From Sphingobacterium thalpophilum (lineage in GTDB: Bacteria > Bacteroidota > Bacteroidia > Sphingobacteriales > Sphingobacteriaceae): a DNA stretch of 64,000 nt. Numbering within the stretch: the stretch's first letter is position 1; every line of letters begins with the position of its first letter. The translations under genes were made by a program, and so were the position numbers. The stretch covers positions 3,162,001-3,226,000 of the forward strand of contig NZ_CP151087.1 of NCBI RefSeq assembly GCF_038396785.1, written 5' to 3'. A model generated the notes under the pieces. The model did not search any database, had not been told where the DNA came from, and saw nothing but the letters and a program-made list of their open reading frames with translations. This document shows, piece by piece, positions 9,648 to 18,429 of the stretch.

Positions 9648-10859
9648 TTATAACGAAGAGACGACTAATAAATCTAAATCCTTTGCTGTCATATTAAACC
9701 TGGAGGCCATATCTATATTCGTCAGATTACCTTGATACAAATAAATGGAACTTCGAATACCAGGGTTCTTCCAAATGGCATTTTTCAATCCCCCGAGTTC
9801 AGCGAAATCGAGCAAAATCGAAGTGAAGATATTGCTCATGGCATAGGTGGCTGTTCGCGCTACCCGAGACGCTATATTAGGAACACAATAGTGAATAACA
9901 TCAAATTTCCGAAAGATAGGTTTATCGTGAGAGGTCACCTCCGAAGTTTCAAAATTGCCCCCTTGATCAATGCTTACATCTATAATAACGGAATTGGGTT
10001 TCATTTTAGAAACGGTCTCTTCCGAAATCACGCAAGCGGAACGTCCATTAAGCGCTCGTAAAGCACCGATAACAACGTCTGAACTGATCACGGCTTTGTT
10101 TAAAATAATAGGTTGTATAACAGATGTAAACACACGACTACCCAGGTTATTTTGTAGGCGTCTAAGTTTATAAATCGAATTATCAAATACTTTTACCTCT
10201 GCTCCTAGCGCCAAAGCCGTCCGAGCAGCTTGTTCACCAACGGTCCCTGCGCCGATAATAACAACTTCGGTCGAGGCTACCCCGGTAACACCGCCGAGCA
10301 TCAGTCCCTTGCCTCCAAATGCATTGCTCAGATACTCTCCAGCAATTAAAGTTGCCGTCGCCCCTACGATTTCACTCATAGCACGAACCACAGTTAGGCA
10401 ACCGCCCTCATCTCTTAAATATTCGTAAGAAATTGCGGTAATTTTTTTATGCATTAATGCCTTTAAGACATCCAAGTTCATAAGTGAAGGTTGCTGAGAA
10501 GATAATAAAAGCTGTCTTTCTTTCATCAGCTTGACTTCACTAATTACAGGGCTGCCAACCTTGATGATCAGATCCGCTTGGTACACTTCTTCTCTTGAAG
10601 ATACAATACGGGCTCCCTGCTCACTATAATGGTGATCCAAAAAATTGGCTCCTGCTCCTGCTCCCGTCTCAACGATTACTTCGTGCCCATTTTCTACCAA
10701 TAATGCAACCGCTAATGGTGTCAGGCAAATTCGCTTTTCCTGAAGCGAAATTTCTTTTGGAATGCCAATAAATAAACTCTTTGCATTCTTTTTCTTCTCA
10801 AACAGCATCTCTTTTGGAGAAATCATAGCCTGACTCGCAAGCTTTCCTAACTCATTCAT
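9648..10859 (-). CDS. ald: Alanine dehydrogenase
   Basis: NAD-dependent interconversion of L-alanine with pyruvate and ammonia, cytoplasmic. The 403 residues show the AlaDH/PNT N-terminal domain (IGIPKEISLQEKRICLTP, then ETGAGAGANF), the catalytic region (ISYEYLRDEGGCLTVVRAMSEIVG) and the Rossmann nucleotide-binding motif VVIIGAGTVGEQAART. The N-terminus is about 30 residues longer than in classic Ald proteins, a form seen in this phylum. The gene stands alone, divergent from the CapD-type gene with about 130 bp between the two starts. Confidence 0.93.
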   Translation of the reverse strand: MNELGKLASQAMISPKEMLFEKKKNAKSLFIGIPKEISLQEKRICLTPLAVALLVENGHEVIVETGAGAGANFLDHHYSEQGARIVSSREEVYQADLIIKVGSPVISEVKLMKERQLLLSSQQPSLMNLDVLKALMHKKITAISYEYLRDEGGCLTVVRAMSEIVGATATLIAGEYLSNAFGGKGLMLGGVTGVASTEVVIIGAGTVGEQAARTALALGAEVKVFDNSIYKLRRLQNNLGSRVFTSVIQPIILNKAVISSDVVIGALRALNGRSACVISEETVSKMKPNSVIIDVSIDQGGNFETSEVTSHDKPIFRKFDVIHYCVPNIASRVARTATYAMSNIFTSILLDFAELGGLKNAIWKNPGIRSSIYLYQGNLTNIDMASRFNMTAKDLDLLVVSSL

Positions 10860-10938
10860 CTTGTAAAATTGATCGTTAGCTAAAATTACAATAAAAAATC
10901 AATCTTATCAAACGAAGATAAATTTGGTTTGGCACAGC

Positions 10939-10968
10939 TTTGGAATGAAACAAATTTATCTACATTTG
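10939..10968 (+). promoter_or_regulatory. Bacteroidota-type promoter of the CapD-like gene
   Basis: TTTG (10939-10942), an 18-nt spacer, then TACATTTG (10961-10968) match the -33/-7 consensus of the Bacteroidota primary sigma factor. Transcription would begin near 10975. This lies inside the longer reading frame that opens at 10924, so the promoter supports the shorter start at 10993. Confidence 0.7.
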
Positions 10969-10992
10969 TCTAAATTAATCAGATATAATACC

Positions 10993-12912
10993 ATGCTCAG
11001 CAAAGTTAATATAGTGCCACGGTGGATCATTTTTTTATTGGACATCTTTAGTATATCCATCGCTTATCTCCTCGCAAATGTCATTTACTATGATTTTAAC
11101 TTCGATTTTCTGCTTGACATTGATTTTGCCATTCGTTACATTTTATTTATAGGTATATGTTCCTTATCATTCTACCTCTTTAAGATGTATACTGGTATAG
11201 TTCGTTACACAAGCGCTATCGATTCAATACGGATATTATCAACGATAACATTTAGTGTTTTTGTTCTCCTGGTTATAAAATTAGTCATTCAGGCAAACGA
11301 GATAGAACGAAACATTCCAACTGCACTCATTATTTTCTTTGCACTCTTCTCCTTTCTTATTTTAACCGTATATAGAACGATTATCAAAATTTTCTTTCTA
11401 TACACCAAAAAAGTCAGTGGCTCCAGAAAAAAGACACTGATCTATGGCGCCGGTGATTTGGGGATTGCTGTAAAAAGAACCTTAGACCATGATGTACGCT
11501 CCAAAAATGCTATTGTTGGATTCTTGGACGATAATGAACAAAAAATCAACAAGGTAATTGATGGTACCAAAATATATTCCTCACAGAAGTTCAGCCATCT
11601 GATCAATACATTGAATGTTGAGGAGGTTATCATCGCTTCGCACAACATCCCTTCAGACCGTAAAAATGAAATTACAGATGTCGCGCTCGAAAAAAACATC
11701 AATATTTTAACACTTCCGCCCGTTAAAAAGATCATGAATGGCGACCTTAACCCCAATCAGATTCAGAAAATAAAAATTGAAGATTTGTTGGAAAGGGAGC
11801 CGATCAAGATTAACGACGACCACATCTTAAGCCAGACGAAGGGCAAAAGAATCCTTGTTACTGGAGCAGCCGGTTCTATCGGAAGTGAAATTGCAACCCA
11901 ATTGGGAAGATACGAGCCCCAGATGATTATTCTTTGTGACCAAGCAGAGTCCCCCTTACATAACCTCCAACTTGACCTTCAGGATGAATTTCCCAATCAG
12001 GTATATCATACTTATATCGCAGACGTCCGAAGTACAAAAAGGATGCAATTACTTTTTGAGACTTTCAAACCACACTATGTATATCACGCTGCAGCATACA
12101 AACATGTCCCAATGATGGAAAACCACCCTTTGGAAGCAGTACAGACCAATGTCATGGGTACTAAGAATCTAGCTGATTTGGCCGTAGCATATCAAGTGGA
12201 AAAATTTGTTTTTGTCTCTACCGATAAAGCTGTCAATCCCACGAATATCATGGGAGCGACAAAGCGTATTGCAGAAATCTATGTACAATCGTTAAACAAT
12301 CATTTGGAAAACTCGTTAGGGGCAACTGTGCACACCAAATTTATCACAACCCGCTTTGGCAATGTCTTAGGCTCCAATGGATCTGTTATCCCACGATTCA
12401 GAGACCAGATTCAAAAAGGTGGCCCTGTAACCGTTACGCATCCAGAAATTACGCGGTATTTTATGACCATTCCCGAAGCCTGTCGATTGGTTCTTGAAGC
12501 TGGTACGATGGGACAAGGTGGCGAAATTTTTGTATTTGATATGGGAAAATCTGTAAAAATAGTCGAGTTAGCAAAAAAAATGATTCGCCTTTCAGGATTT
12601 AAACCGAATGAAGATATTGAAATAAAATTCACGGGATTAAGACCCGGGGAAAAACTATATGAGGAGTTATTAAATGATTTGGAGAATACGTTGCCGACAC
12701 ACCACGAAATGATCATGATCGCCAAAGTCAGAGAAAATAATTATGATATTGTAAGTATAAAAATCGAAGAATTGCAACAGCGTTTAGCGACACAGAACAA
12801 AAACGAAGTTGTCTATCAAATGAAAATTATTGTACCTGAATTCAAAAGCAAAAATTCGATCTACGAGCAACTGGATCGGGAAATCGAGTTATCGAATAAG
12901 TCGGAAAACTAA
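10993..12912 (+). CDS. Membrane nucleoside-diphosphate-sugar epimerase/dehydratase (CapD/WbpM/PglF family)
   Basis: About 639 residues. Four transmembrane segments fill the first 130 residues, followed by a first Rossmann domain (TLIYGAGDLGIAVKR, about 155-270). The catalytic short-chain dehydrogenase domain follows from about residue 290, with the NAD motif VTGAAGSIGSEIA, the HAAAYKHVP loop and STDKAVNPTNIMG. The family makes 4-keto-6-deoxy UDP-sugars such as UDP-QuiNAc or bacillosamine precursors for surface polysaccharide or glycoprotein glycans. The canonical Tyr of the YxxxK pair is replaced by Met-Gly-x-x-Lys (MGATKR), as usual in this large membrane subgroup. The promoter at 10939-10968 decides the start. 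No other glycan synthesis genes are adjacent. Confidence 0.92.
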   Translation: MLSKVNIVPRWIIFLLDIFSISIAYLLANVIYYDFNFDFLLDIDFAIRYILFIGICSLSFYLFKMYTGIVRYTSAIDSIRILSTITFSVFVLLVIKLVIQANEIERNIPTALIIFFALFSFLILTVYRTIIKIFFLYTKKVSGSRKKTLIYGAGDLGIAVKRTLDHDVRSKNAIVGFLDDNEQKINKVIDGTKIYSSQKFSHLINTLNVEEVIIASHNIPSDRKNEITDVALEKNINILTLPPVKKIMNGDLNPNQIQKIKIEDLLEREPIKINDDHILSQTKGKRILVTGAAGSIGSEIATQLGRYEPQMIILCDQAESPLHNLQLDLQDEFPNQVYHTYIADVRSTKRMQLLFETFKPHYVYHAAAYKHVPMMENHPLEAVQTNVMGTKNLADLAVAYQVEKFVFVSTDKAVNPTNIMGATKRIAEIYVQSLNNHLENSLGATVHTKFITTRFGNVLGSNGSVIPRFRDQIQKGGPVTVTHPEITRYFMTIPEACRLVLEAGTMGQGGEIFVFDMGKSVKIVELAKKMIRLSGFKPNEDIEIKFTGLRPGEKLYEELLNDLENTLPTHHEMIMIAKVRENNYDIVSIKIEELQQRLATQNKNEVVYQMKIIVPEFKSKNSIYEQLDREIELSNKSEN

Positions 12913-12941
12913 AGTTAATTCACTTTAAAATTTGCAAAACA

Positions 12942-12972
12942 CTTGCAAATTTGCTCGAAAAGTGTATTTTTG
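12942..12972 (+). promoter_or_regulatory. Bacteroidota-type promoter of the TPR protein gene
   Basis: CTTG (12942-12945), 19 nt, then TATTTTTG (12965-12972) fit the -33/-7 pattern with ideal spacing. The predicted start of transcription, about 12979, leaves an 18-nt leader before the ATG at 12997. Confidence 0.65.
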
Positions 12973-12996
12973 CAATCCATATTTTACTGATTAGTA

Positions 12997-13668
12997 ATGT
13001 CTAAAAACACAAATAATACAAATCAAGGTTTCAAACCTTCAAAAGGATCTTTTTTTCAAGATAACCAAAAAAGTGTCGTGTTCATTTTAGGTGGTATCGT
13101 TGTATTGATCTTACTTTATTTTGGATATCAAAAGCTTTATCTAGATCCAAGAGCAGAAGAAGCTTCGAACCGTATGTACAAAGCAGAACAGCTGGCCACA
13201 ATTGATTCTTTACAAAATAAAGCAATCACGGGCGACGGTGCTTTTCTTGGATTTAAACAAATTGCGGATGAATATTCCAATACAAAATCGGCAAATATTG
13301 CAAACGCCTATTTAGGCGGTTTATATTTACGTCAAGGTAAATTCGAAGATGCTGTGAAAGCGCTTGAAAAATATGCTCCAACAGGAAGCCAAATTCTAGA
13401 CCCACTCGTAATTGGTTTAACAGGTGATGCTTTTTCAGAGCTAAAAGACTACAAAAAAGCCGCTGATTATTACAAGCAAGCTTCTGAAAAATCAAGCAAC
13501 TCGTATACAACTCCGCTCTTTTTGAAAAAACTAGGGCTTGTATATGAAGCACAAAATGACTATAAAAGTGCAGAGACTGCTTACAAGAAGATTAAAACAG
13601 ATTTTCCAGAGAGCCAAGAAGCTTCAACAATTGATGGTTTATTGGGGCGTGTACAAGCACATTTATAA
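12997..13668 (+). CDS. Membrane-anchored tetratricopeptide repeat protein
   Basis: 223 residues. A short cytoplasmic tail (FKPSKGSFFQDNQKS) is followed by one membrane segment (about residues 28-46, VVFILGGIVVLILLYFGYQ). The periplasmic part holds helical TPR-like repeats, e.g. ANAYLGGLYLRQGKFEDAVKAL and DYKKAADYYKQA. The layout resembles the YfgM/TPR_21 family of ancillary secretion or envelope chaperone partners. The partner and exact role are unknown. The gene has its own promoter and a strong terminator, so it is monocistronic. Confidence 0.85.
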   Translation: MSKNTNNTNQGFKPSKGSFFQDNQKSVVFILGGIVVLILLYFGYQKLYLDPRAEEASNRMYKAEQLATIDSLQNKAITGDGAFLGFKQIADEYSNTKSANIANAYLGGLYLRQGKFEDAVKALEKYAPTGSQILDPLVIGLTGDAFSELKDYKKAADYYKQASEKSSNSYTTPLFLKKLGLVYEAQNDYKSAETAYKKIKTDFPESQEASTIDGLLGRVQAHL

Positions 13669-13691
13669 GAGAATAATTATAAAAATATAAT

Positions 13692-13722
13692 AAAAAGAGG
13701 CTATTTGATAGCCTCTTTTTTT
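13692..13722 (+). terminator. Rho-independent terminator after the TPR gene
   Basis: A perfect 13-bp stem (13692-13704 with 13708-13720), a TTG loop and a T-run to 13722. It lies 23 bp past the TPR stop. The end of the T-run overlaps the -33 region proposed for ribH. Confidence 0.9.
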
Positions 13723-13748
13723 GTGACCATCTAAAATCACTATCTTTG
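13720..13748 (+). promoter_or_regulatory. Possible promoter of ribH
   Basis: TTTG (13720-13723), 17 nt, TATCTTTG (13741-13748). The -7 match is complete. The predicted start of transcription falls only 1-3 nt before the ribH ATG at 13757, so the mRNA would be almost leaderless. That makes the call uncertain. Confidence 0.4.
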
Positions 13749-13756
13749 TTACTATT

Positions 13757-14245
13757 ATGGCAAGTAGCATTAAAAATTTATCCGACTTTTCGCACATCCA
13801 GGTTGCGGATGCAAGTCCATTCAAATTTGCAATCGTTGTTGCACAATGGAATGCAGAAATTACAGGTGCATTATTGAATGGTGCAATAAAGGGCTTGGAA
13901 GAGCATGGCGCTAAGGAAAACAATATCCAAGTCATAGAGGTTCCTGGAAGTTTCGAGTTAATTTCAGGAGCAGACCTCGCATTCAGAAATCAGGGTTTTG
14001 ACGCTGTTATCTGTTTAGGTTGCGTCATTCAGGGTGAGACCAGACACTTCGATTTTATCTGCGATGCAGTTGCAAATGGCATTGCCAATGTAGGGCTCAA
14101 ATATAATAAACCAGCTGTTTTTGGCGTATTAACAACTGACAACCTTCAGCAAGCATTGGATCGTGCCGGAGGGAAACATGGTAATAAAGGTGAAGAAGCT
14201 GCTATTACAGCAATACAAATGGCTCATATTGCCAAAAAATTCTAG
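13757..14245 (+). CDS. ribH: 6,7-dimethyl-8-ribityllumazine synthase
   Basis: The penultimate riboflavin step, condensing 5-amino-6-ribitylaminouracil with 3,4-dihydroxybutanone 4-phosphate. At 162 residues the length is normal. FAIVVAQWNAEITGALLNGA, VPGSFELI, the GCVIQGETRHFDFIC active-site loop with its His, and FGVLTTDNLQQALDRAGG are all family motifs. The gene is isolated from the other rib genes, between two strong terminators. Confidence 0.97.
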   Translation: MASSIKNLSDFSHIQVADASPFKFAIVVAQWNAEITGALLNGAIKGLEEHGAKENNIQVIEVPGSFELISGADLAFRNQGFDAVICLGCVIQGETRHFDFICDAVANGIANVGLKYNKPAVFGVLTTDNLQQALDRAGGKHGNKGEEAAITAIQMAHIAKKF

Positions 14246-14327
14246 TTTGGTATTAATTTTGCCTACCATTCAATGATGAAAAGTATTACTGAGCACGACT
14301 TATTACTCAGGTACTTATATTTTAAAC

Positions 14328-14379
14328 AAATCGATTAATAAAATATTCAGTTATCTTATTAATCGATTTTTATTTTTTC
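14328..14379 (+). terminator. Rho-independent terminator after ribH
   Basis: A perfect 14-bp stem (14328-14341 with 14356-14369) is followed by a T-rich tail up to 14378. It is AT-rich but symmetric and lies 80-120 bp past the ribH stop. Confidence 0.8.
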
Positions 14380-14532
14380 ACTAGAATAAACTGTTATTGA
14401 ATTGTCTTGATTGTAGTGTAAATCGGTTATACAACAGTCGGTAGTTTTATAGACAATGACGCAATGATGAAGTTTCATGGGATCAATTTTGATACGAATT
14501 ACTTGATGATTGTTTCTTTAAAAAATAGGATT

Positions 14533-15273
14533 ATGAAAACATTATCGAATGTACTCTTGGTCGTTATACTGACGTTATTTTGTCAGTTGGATCTAGTGGC
14601 ACAAGACGATAGTCTAAACAAGCAGATTTGGCAAAGTATCGGTGGCCAGGAAAAATGGGATTCTTTGCAGTTTTTGGCTTTCTCAGCAAAGGGAAATACC
14701 ATCTCAGACCAGTTGTCAAACGACGAACGAAAGTTCCTGTTCAATAGAACAACTGGAGCATGTCGATTTGATGGCTATAAGGGAACGGATCAGGTGACCT
14801 ACCTGTTTAATTTTAAAAACCCAGGGTCAGACAAACTCTTTATTGGAGGGAATTTATCTACAGATGGGCCAGAGCTCAAGAAATCAATTAAAAATCAGCT
14901 ATTTTCGGATCTCAATCTACTACTTTTGCCTACTTTGATCGGACAGAAGAATGTGCAGCTGAAAAGCCAGAAGGAAAGTTTCAGTGCTGGACAGAAATTA
15001 ACGATAGCAAATATCAGCTCGTCAGGCCCTATCTTTGGTTCAAAGATTGATGGTTTGCTTTATATTGATCAAAATACTGGTGAGATTGTGCGTTACGAAT
15101 ACACAGATAAAGGCGAAAAAAACACTTATGAAGTGAGCAAATATAAGGAGATTGGCGACGGGATACGTTTACCCAGTTTCTTCAATTCCACAAGCAATGA
15201 CCAAAAGAGTTGTATATTCTCCTCTATTTCATCTTTTGTACAGGTAGAACAGAAAAAATTTACAGAACTATAA
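14533..15273 (+). CDS. Exported protein of unknown function
   Basis: I do not recognise a named family. From the Met at 14533 the protein has 246 residues, with a clean signal peptide (MKTLSNVLLVVILTLFC to about residue 25) and then a beta-rich body. The mature part (QFLAFSAKGNTISD, then GLLYIDQNTGEIVRYEY) recalls the LolA/LolB-like outer-membrane lipoprotein-sorting fold seen in many small Bacteroidota exported proteins, but this is only a resemblance. An upstream in-frame ATG at 14464 would put 23 unrelated residues before the signal peptide, so I reject it. Its stop lies 1 bp before the ytxJ start region, and the two are probably co-transcribed. Confidence 0.75.
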   Translation: MKTLSNVLLVVILTLFCQLDLVAQDDSLNKQIWQSIGGQEKWDSLQFLAFSAKGNTISDQLSNDERKFLFNRTTGACRFDGYKGTDQVTYLFNFKNPGSDKLFIGGNLSTDGPELKKSIKNQLFSDLNLLLLPTLIGQKNVQLKSQKESFSAGQKLTIANISSSGPIFGSKIDGLLYIDQNTGEIVRYEYTDKGEKNTYEVSKYKEIGDGIRLPSFFNSTSNDQKSCIFSSISSFVQVEQKKFTEL

Positions 15274-15274
15274 T

Positions 15275-15613
15275 ATGATTAATTGGATAGAATTAAATAC
15301 AGAAGAACAGCTACAGAATCTTTATCAATCCGATAAAGTTGTAGCCATCTTTAAACATAGCACGACTTGTGGTATTAGCAATATGGCTAAGCGTAGTCTT
15401 GAGCGTATGTCTGCTACTTCAGACCATGATTATGCGATTTATCTTTTAGACCTTTTGCGTTACCGCCCACTATCGAATGAGATTGCCCAACGTTGGAATG
15501 TAACACATCAATCCCCTCAGATACTGATTGTTGAAGGAAAAGACAGTTTATATGACGCTTCACATGGTGATATCCAATTTGATGAGATAGAACAATACCT
15601 AACAGCAATTTGA
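15275..15613 (+). CDS. ytxJ: Monothiol bacilliredoxin YtxJ
   Basis: A 112-residue cytoplasmic thioredoxin-fold protein. It has the family pattern FKHSTTCGISNMAKR with a single active-site Cys (C32), and the later HQSPQILIVEGKDSLYDASHG matches the cis-Pro loop. YtxJ proteins reduce protein-bacillithiol mixed disulfides and occur in species making bacillithiol, which include Bacteroidota. The start overlaps the end of the upstream exported protein gene by sharing a compact junction (stop at 15273, ATG at 15275). Confidence 0.88.
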   Translation: MINWIELNTEEQLQNLYQSDKVVAIFKHSTTCGISNMAKRSLERMSATSDHDYAIYLLDLLRYRPLSNEIAQRWNVTHQSPQILIVEGKDSLYDASHGDIQFDEIEQYLTAI

Positions 15614-15652
15614 CATAATAGGCCATAACTGCTGTTCAATAAAAATAGTTAG

Positions 15653-15712
15653 CATAAAATATCCCAAGCGATCTTCAACATGTATTGTATTGATCACTTG
15701 GGATATTTTATG
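15653..15712. terminator. Bidirectional hairpin between ytxJ and the asparaginase gene
   Basis: A perfect 16-bp inverted repeat (15653-15668 with 15697-15712) with a 28-nt loop that can pair further (GATC with GATC). It lies between convergent genes, 40 bp past ytxJ and 23 bp past the asparaginase stop. T-runs are weak, so it may act as a hairpin barrier for both transcripts. Confidence 0.65.
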
Positions 15713-15734
15713 AAGCTGAAAACAGCTGAATTGG

Positions 15735-16784
15735 CTATTTATAAATTTCCACTGTTATTTTACCGTCTTTAGTCACCGTACCCCGATACATGCCGGCGGT
15801 ATTAAAAGGCATAGCAACATGTCCATTTTTATCCAATGCGATCATGCCGCCATTACCGCCCATTTCACCAATCCGGTCGATTACTTGCCTGCTCGCTTGA
15901 TCAACACGTTCCCCTTTATATTCCATTAAAGCGGACACCGAATATGCGGCCACGGTGCGAATATAATATTCACCCCATCCAGTACAGGAAACAGCACAGG
16001 TATTATTGTTCGCATACGTTCCAGCTCCGATAATTGGCGAATCTCCGACCCGCCCAAACTTCTTGTTTGTCATCCCTCCTGTAGATGTACCCGCTGCCAA
16101 GTTACCTGCTTTATCCAAAGCAACACATCCTACTGTACCGAATTTAGCATCTTTATTGATGACACCTAAACGTGAGCTTTGTTTTTGATCGTGATCTAGT
16201 TGTGTTCGTGTACTGTCATCCTTGCTCACTTTCTGCAAAGCTTCCCAACGTGCTTCCGTCCAAAAATAAGAAGGATCTAGGATCGTCAATCCCACTTGCT
16301 TCGCAAACTCTTCGGCACCTTTACCCACCATCATAACATGCTCAGATTTTTCCATCACCGCCTTGGCTGCCGAGATTGGATTTTTGATCGTCGTCACTCC
16401 TGCAACGGCGCCTGCGGCTAAGGATTTACCATCCATGATGGAAGCATCCAGTTCGTTGCGTCCGTCATGTGTAAAAACCGCTCCTTTCCCTGCATTAAAC
16501 AAGGGTGAGTCTTCCATAACATGGATAGCAGATTCGACGGCTTCCAAGCTGGATTTACCTTCTTGCAACTTTTGATAGCCCATACGAAGCGCTTGCTCCA
16601 AGACGATCCTATAAGCTTGCTCCATCGAATCTGTCATATTCTTTTTCAAGATCGTCCCCGCTCCACCATGGATCGCCAAAACAAATTTTTCCTCCGTCAT
16701 GGCCACAGGTTTTTTATACGATTTACAGGAAATTGCCAACAGGCTTCCCACAATTATCATGGCGCATATCTTGAGGTTATTCAT
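15735..16784 (-). CDS. Isoaspartyl peptidase/L-asparaginase (Ntn hydrolase), lipoprotein
   Basis: A 349-residue threonine-type Ntn hydrolase that cleaves beta-aspartyl dipeptides and asparagine after self-processing into alpha and beta chains. The beta-chain nucleophile is the Thr of KFGTVGCVALD. Substrate-binding motifs include the GAVAGVTTIKNP and GRVGDSPIIGAGTYANN regions, and the N-terminal HGGAG is present. From the Met at 16784 it has a lipoprotein signal (LLAISCKS), so it is exported, unlike the cytoplasmic E. coli IaaA. The upstream start at 16820 would precede the signal peptide by 12 charged residues and is rejected. The chosen start overlaps the S4 gene end by 8 bp. Confidence 0.92.
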   Translation of the reverse strand: MNNLKICAMIIVGSLLAISCKSYKKPVAMTEEKFVLAIHGGAGTILKKNMTDSMEQAYRIVLEQALRMGYQKLQEGKSSLEAVESAIHVMEDSPLFNAGKGAVFTHDGRNELDASIMDGKSLAAGAVAGVTTIKNPISAAKAVMEKSEHVMMVGKGAEEFAKQVGLTILDPSYFWTEARWEALQKVSKDDSTRTQLDHDQKQSSRLGVINKDAKFGTVGCVALDKAGNLAAGTSTGGMTNKKFGRVGDSPIIGAGTYANNNTCAVSCTGWGEYYIRTVAAYSVSALMEYKGERVDQASRQVIDRIGEMGGNGGMIALDKNGHVAMPFNTAGMYRGTVTKDGKITVEIYK

Positions 16785-17187
16785 CTTCCTTCTCCCACCA
16801 TTCTGAAGATTGTAAATCATCTATCTCACGACGGTCTTTTTTCGTAGGGCGCCCTGTACCGCGGTCGCGTTTTAGGACAGGAGCATGAAATACGGATTTA
16901 AACCCTACAGTTTCTTCAACAGGTGTTTGATCCTCGTAGAATTGAACAGCAGTCTTGGCGTCAACACGACGTTCCAAAAGACCTGTCACCATCACCACTT
17001 TTTTCTCAATTCCCTTTTGGACATGGTATACATCTCCGATCTTAACTTCATAAGAGGGTTTTATATTTTGGCCTTTTAGTTTCACCCGACCTGCCTTACA
17101 GGCCTCTGTTGCCAAAGTTCTTGTCTTAAATAAGCGAATTGACCACAAATATTTATCAATTCTCAATTTTTCTGATGTTCCAGCCAT
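16777..17187 (-). CDS. S4-domain RNA-binding protein (Hsp15/HslR family)
   Basis: 136 residues. The N-terminal S4 domain is RIDKYLWSIRLFKTRTLATEACKAG with the following GQNIKPSYEVKIGD. A basic tail (PVLKRDRGTGRPTKKDRREID) follows. E. coli Hsp15 binds free 50S subunits carrying nascent chains during heat stress, and the same role is plausible here. The gene overlaps the downstream asparaginase start by 8 bp, which suggests translational coupling. Confidence 0.92.
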   Translation of the reverse strand: MAGTSEKLRIDKYLWSIRLFKTRTLATEACKAGRVKLKGQNIKPSYEVKIGDVYHVQKGIEKKVVMVTGLLERRVDAKTAVQFYEDQTPVEETVGFKSVFHAPVLKRDRGTGRPTKKDRREIDDLQSSEWWEKEDE

Positions 17188-17402
17188 AATACAAAAATAA
17201 TTATATTTTTAGAACCATTATAACCAAAAGCAATTATGGAAAATTCCTATTAAACTGAGTACAATTATTAAAACGTCTTTCATCCGTTCGCCGGAAGAGT
17301 CTAATAGCTAATTGCGGACAAGTTGTCATCAAATCCATACCAACTCCTGACTGCAAGCGGGTTGTTAAAACAATGTCTGTAGCATGAGTGCACCTTAAAA
17401 AG

Positions 17403-17446
17403 GTGGACTCAACGTGGACTCACTGTGCACACACTGTGGTTGGAGT
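17403..17446. repeat. Four degenerate copies of an 11-bp tandem unit
   Basis: GTGGACTCAAC, GTGGACTCACT, GTGCACACACT and GTGGTTGGAGT follow each other without gaps. The first two differ at two bases; the third and fourth are increasingly degenerate. The period is one helical turn. Function unknown. Confidence 0.6.
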
Positions 17447-17514
17447 CAGAAGTTGATCATAATTTGGTAGGCTGTTATTATCAGGAAAGTCTATTGCAAG
17501 GAACAATGGATAAA

Positions 17515-17546
17515 GTTGTTTTTAAGTCCAACTTTATCTAAGTTTG
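17515..17546 (+). promoter_or_regulatory. Probable dapD promoter
   Basis: GTTG (17515-17518), 20 nt, then TAAGTTTG (17539-17546), a full -7 consensus match with an imperfect -33. The leader would be about 34 nt to the ATG at 17587. Confidence 0.55.
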
Positions 17547-17586
17547 TACATCAAAATAAACTAATTCAAATAAGAAAATAAATAAT

Positions 17587-18405
17587 ATGGTAGAGCCACT
17601 TAAAAAACTGATTGAGGAAGCTTGGGAAGATAGGCAATTATTAGAATATAAAGAATATACAGAAGCCATCCGCGCTGTTATCATGAAATTAGATAGCGGT
17701 GAAATCCGCGTCGCTGAAATGATCGGTACAAGATGGCACGTCAATGACTGGATTAAGAAAGCTGTTATTTTATATTTTCCAATCAATGATATGCGCGAAA
17801 TGACTGCAGGTCCTTTTGTGTTTCATGATAAAATGAAATTAAAGACAGACTACAAGCACACTGGAGTACGTGTTGTACCAGGGGCTTCTGCTCGTTTAGG
17901 TGCATATTTGGCTAAAGGAGTGATTATGATGCCTTCTTACGTTAATATCGGTGCTTATGTAGACGAAGGTACCATGGTGGATACCTGGGCAACTGTTGGC
18001 TCTTGTGCGCAAATTGGGAAACATGTACACTTAAGTGGCGGCGTCGGAATTGGAGGTGTATTGGAGCCGGTACAAGCAGCCCCGGTTATTATTGAGGACA
18101 ATGTTTTTATCGGTTCAAGAGCGATCGTAGTAGAAGGCATTCGTGTAGAAAAAGAGGCTGTATTAGGTGCTAATGTGGTATTGACAGCGTCAACAAAAAT
18201 TATCGACGTTACGGGACCTCAACCAGTAGAATATAAAGGTTATGTACCTGCCCGCTCTGTTGTTATCCCGGGTTCTTACACCAAAAAATTTGCGGCAGGG
18301 GAATATCAAGTTCCTTGCGCTTTGATCATTGGTCAACGTAAAGAGTCTACAGACAAAAAGACTTCATTAAATGATGCACTACGTGATCATAATGTAGCTG
18401 TATAA
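17587..18405 (+). CDS. dapD: 2,3,4,5-tetrahydropyridine-2,6-dicarboxylate N-succinyltransferase
   Basis: The lysine/diaminopimelate pathway enzyme of the succinylase branch, using succinyl-CoA in the cytoplasm. Its 272 residues match the E. coli-type DapD. It has an N-terminal helical domain, then hexapeptide repeats (VNIGAYVDEGTMVDTWATVGSCAQIG, HLSGGVGIGGVLEP), with the conserved MVDTWATVGSCAQIG stretch. It is followed 24 bp later by the tsaC-like gene. Confidence 0.96.
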   Translation: MVEPLKKLIEEAWEDRQLLEYKEYTEAIRAVIMKLDSGEIRVAEMIGTRWHVNDWIKKAVILYFPINDMREMTAGPFVFHDKMKLKTDYKHTGVRVVPGASARLGAYLAKGVIMMPSYVNIGAYVDEGTMVDTWATVGSCAQIGKHVHLSGGVGIGGVLEPVQAAPVIIEDNVFIGSRAIVVEGIRVEKEAVLGANVVLTASTKIIDVTGPQPVEYKGYVPARSVVIPGSYTKKFAAGEYQVPCALIIGQRKESTDKKTSLNDALRDHNVAV

Positions 18406-18429
18406 AGTTAAAACTAGTATAAAGATAAG

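Larger units (their letters stand above)
17188..17586. other. Intergenic region between the S4 gene and dapD
   Basis: About 400 bp between divergent genes. No ORF of note. It contains a degenerate 11-bp tandem repeat (17403-17446) and, close to dapD, a promoter-like element (17515-17546). A short hairpin CACCTT-AAA-AAGGTG lies at 17391-17405. Confidence 0.7.

Noticed and set aside
10924..10992. Upstream start for the CapD-like protein
   Set aside because: A consensus promoter (10939-10968) lies within this stretch, so it would not be transcribed with it, and the added residues do not resemble the family N-terminus.
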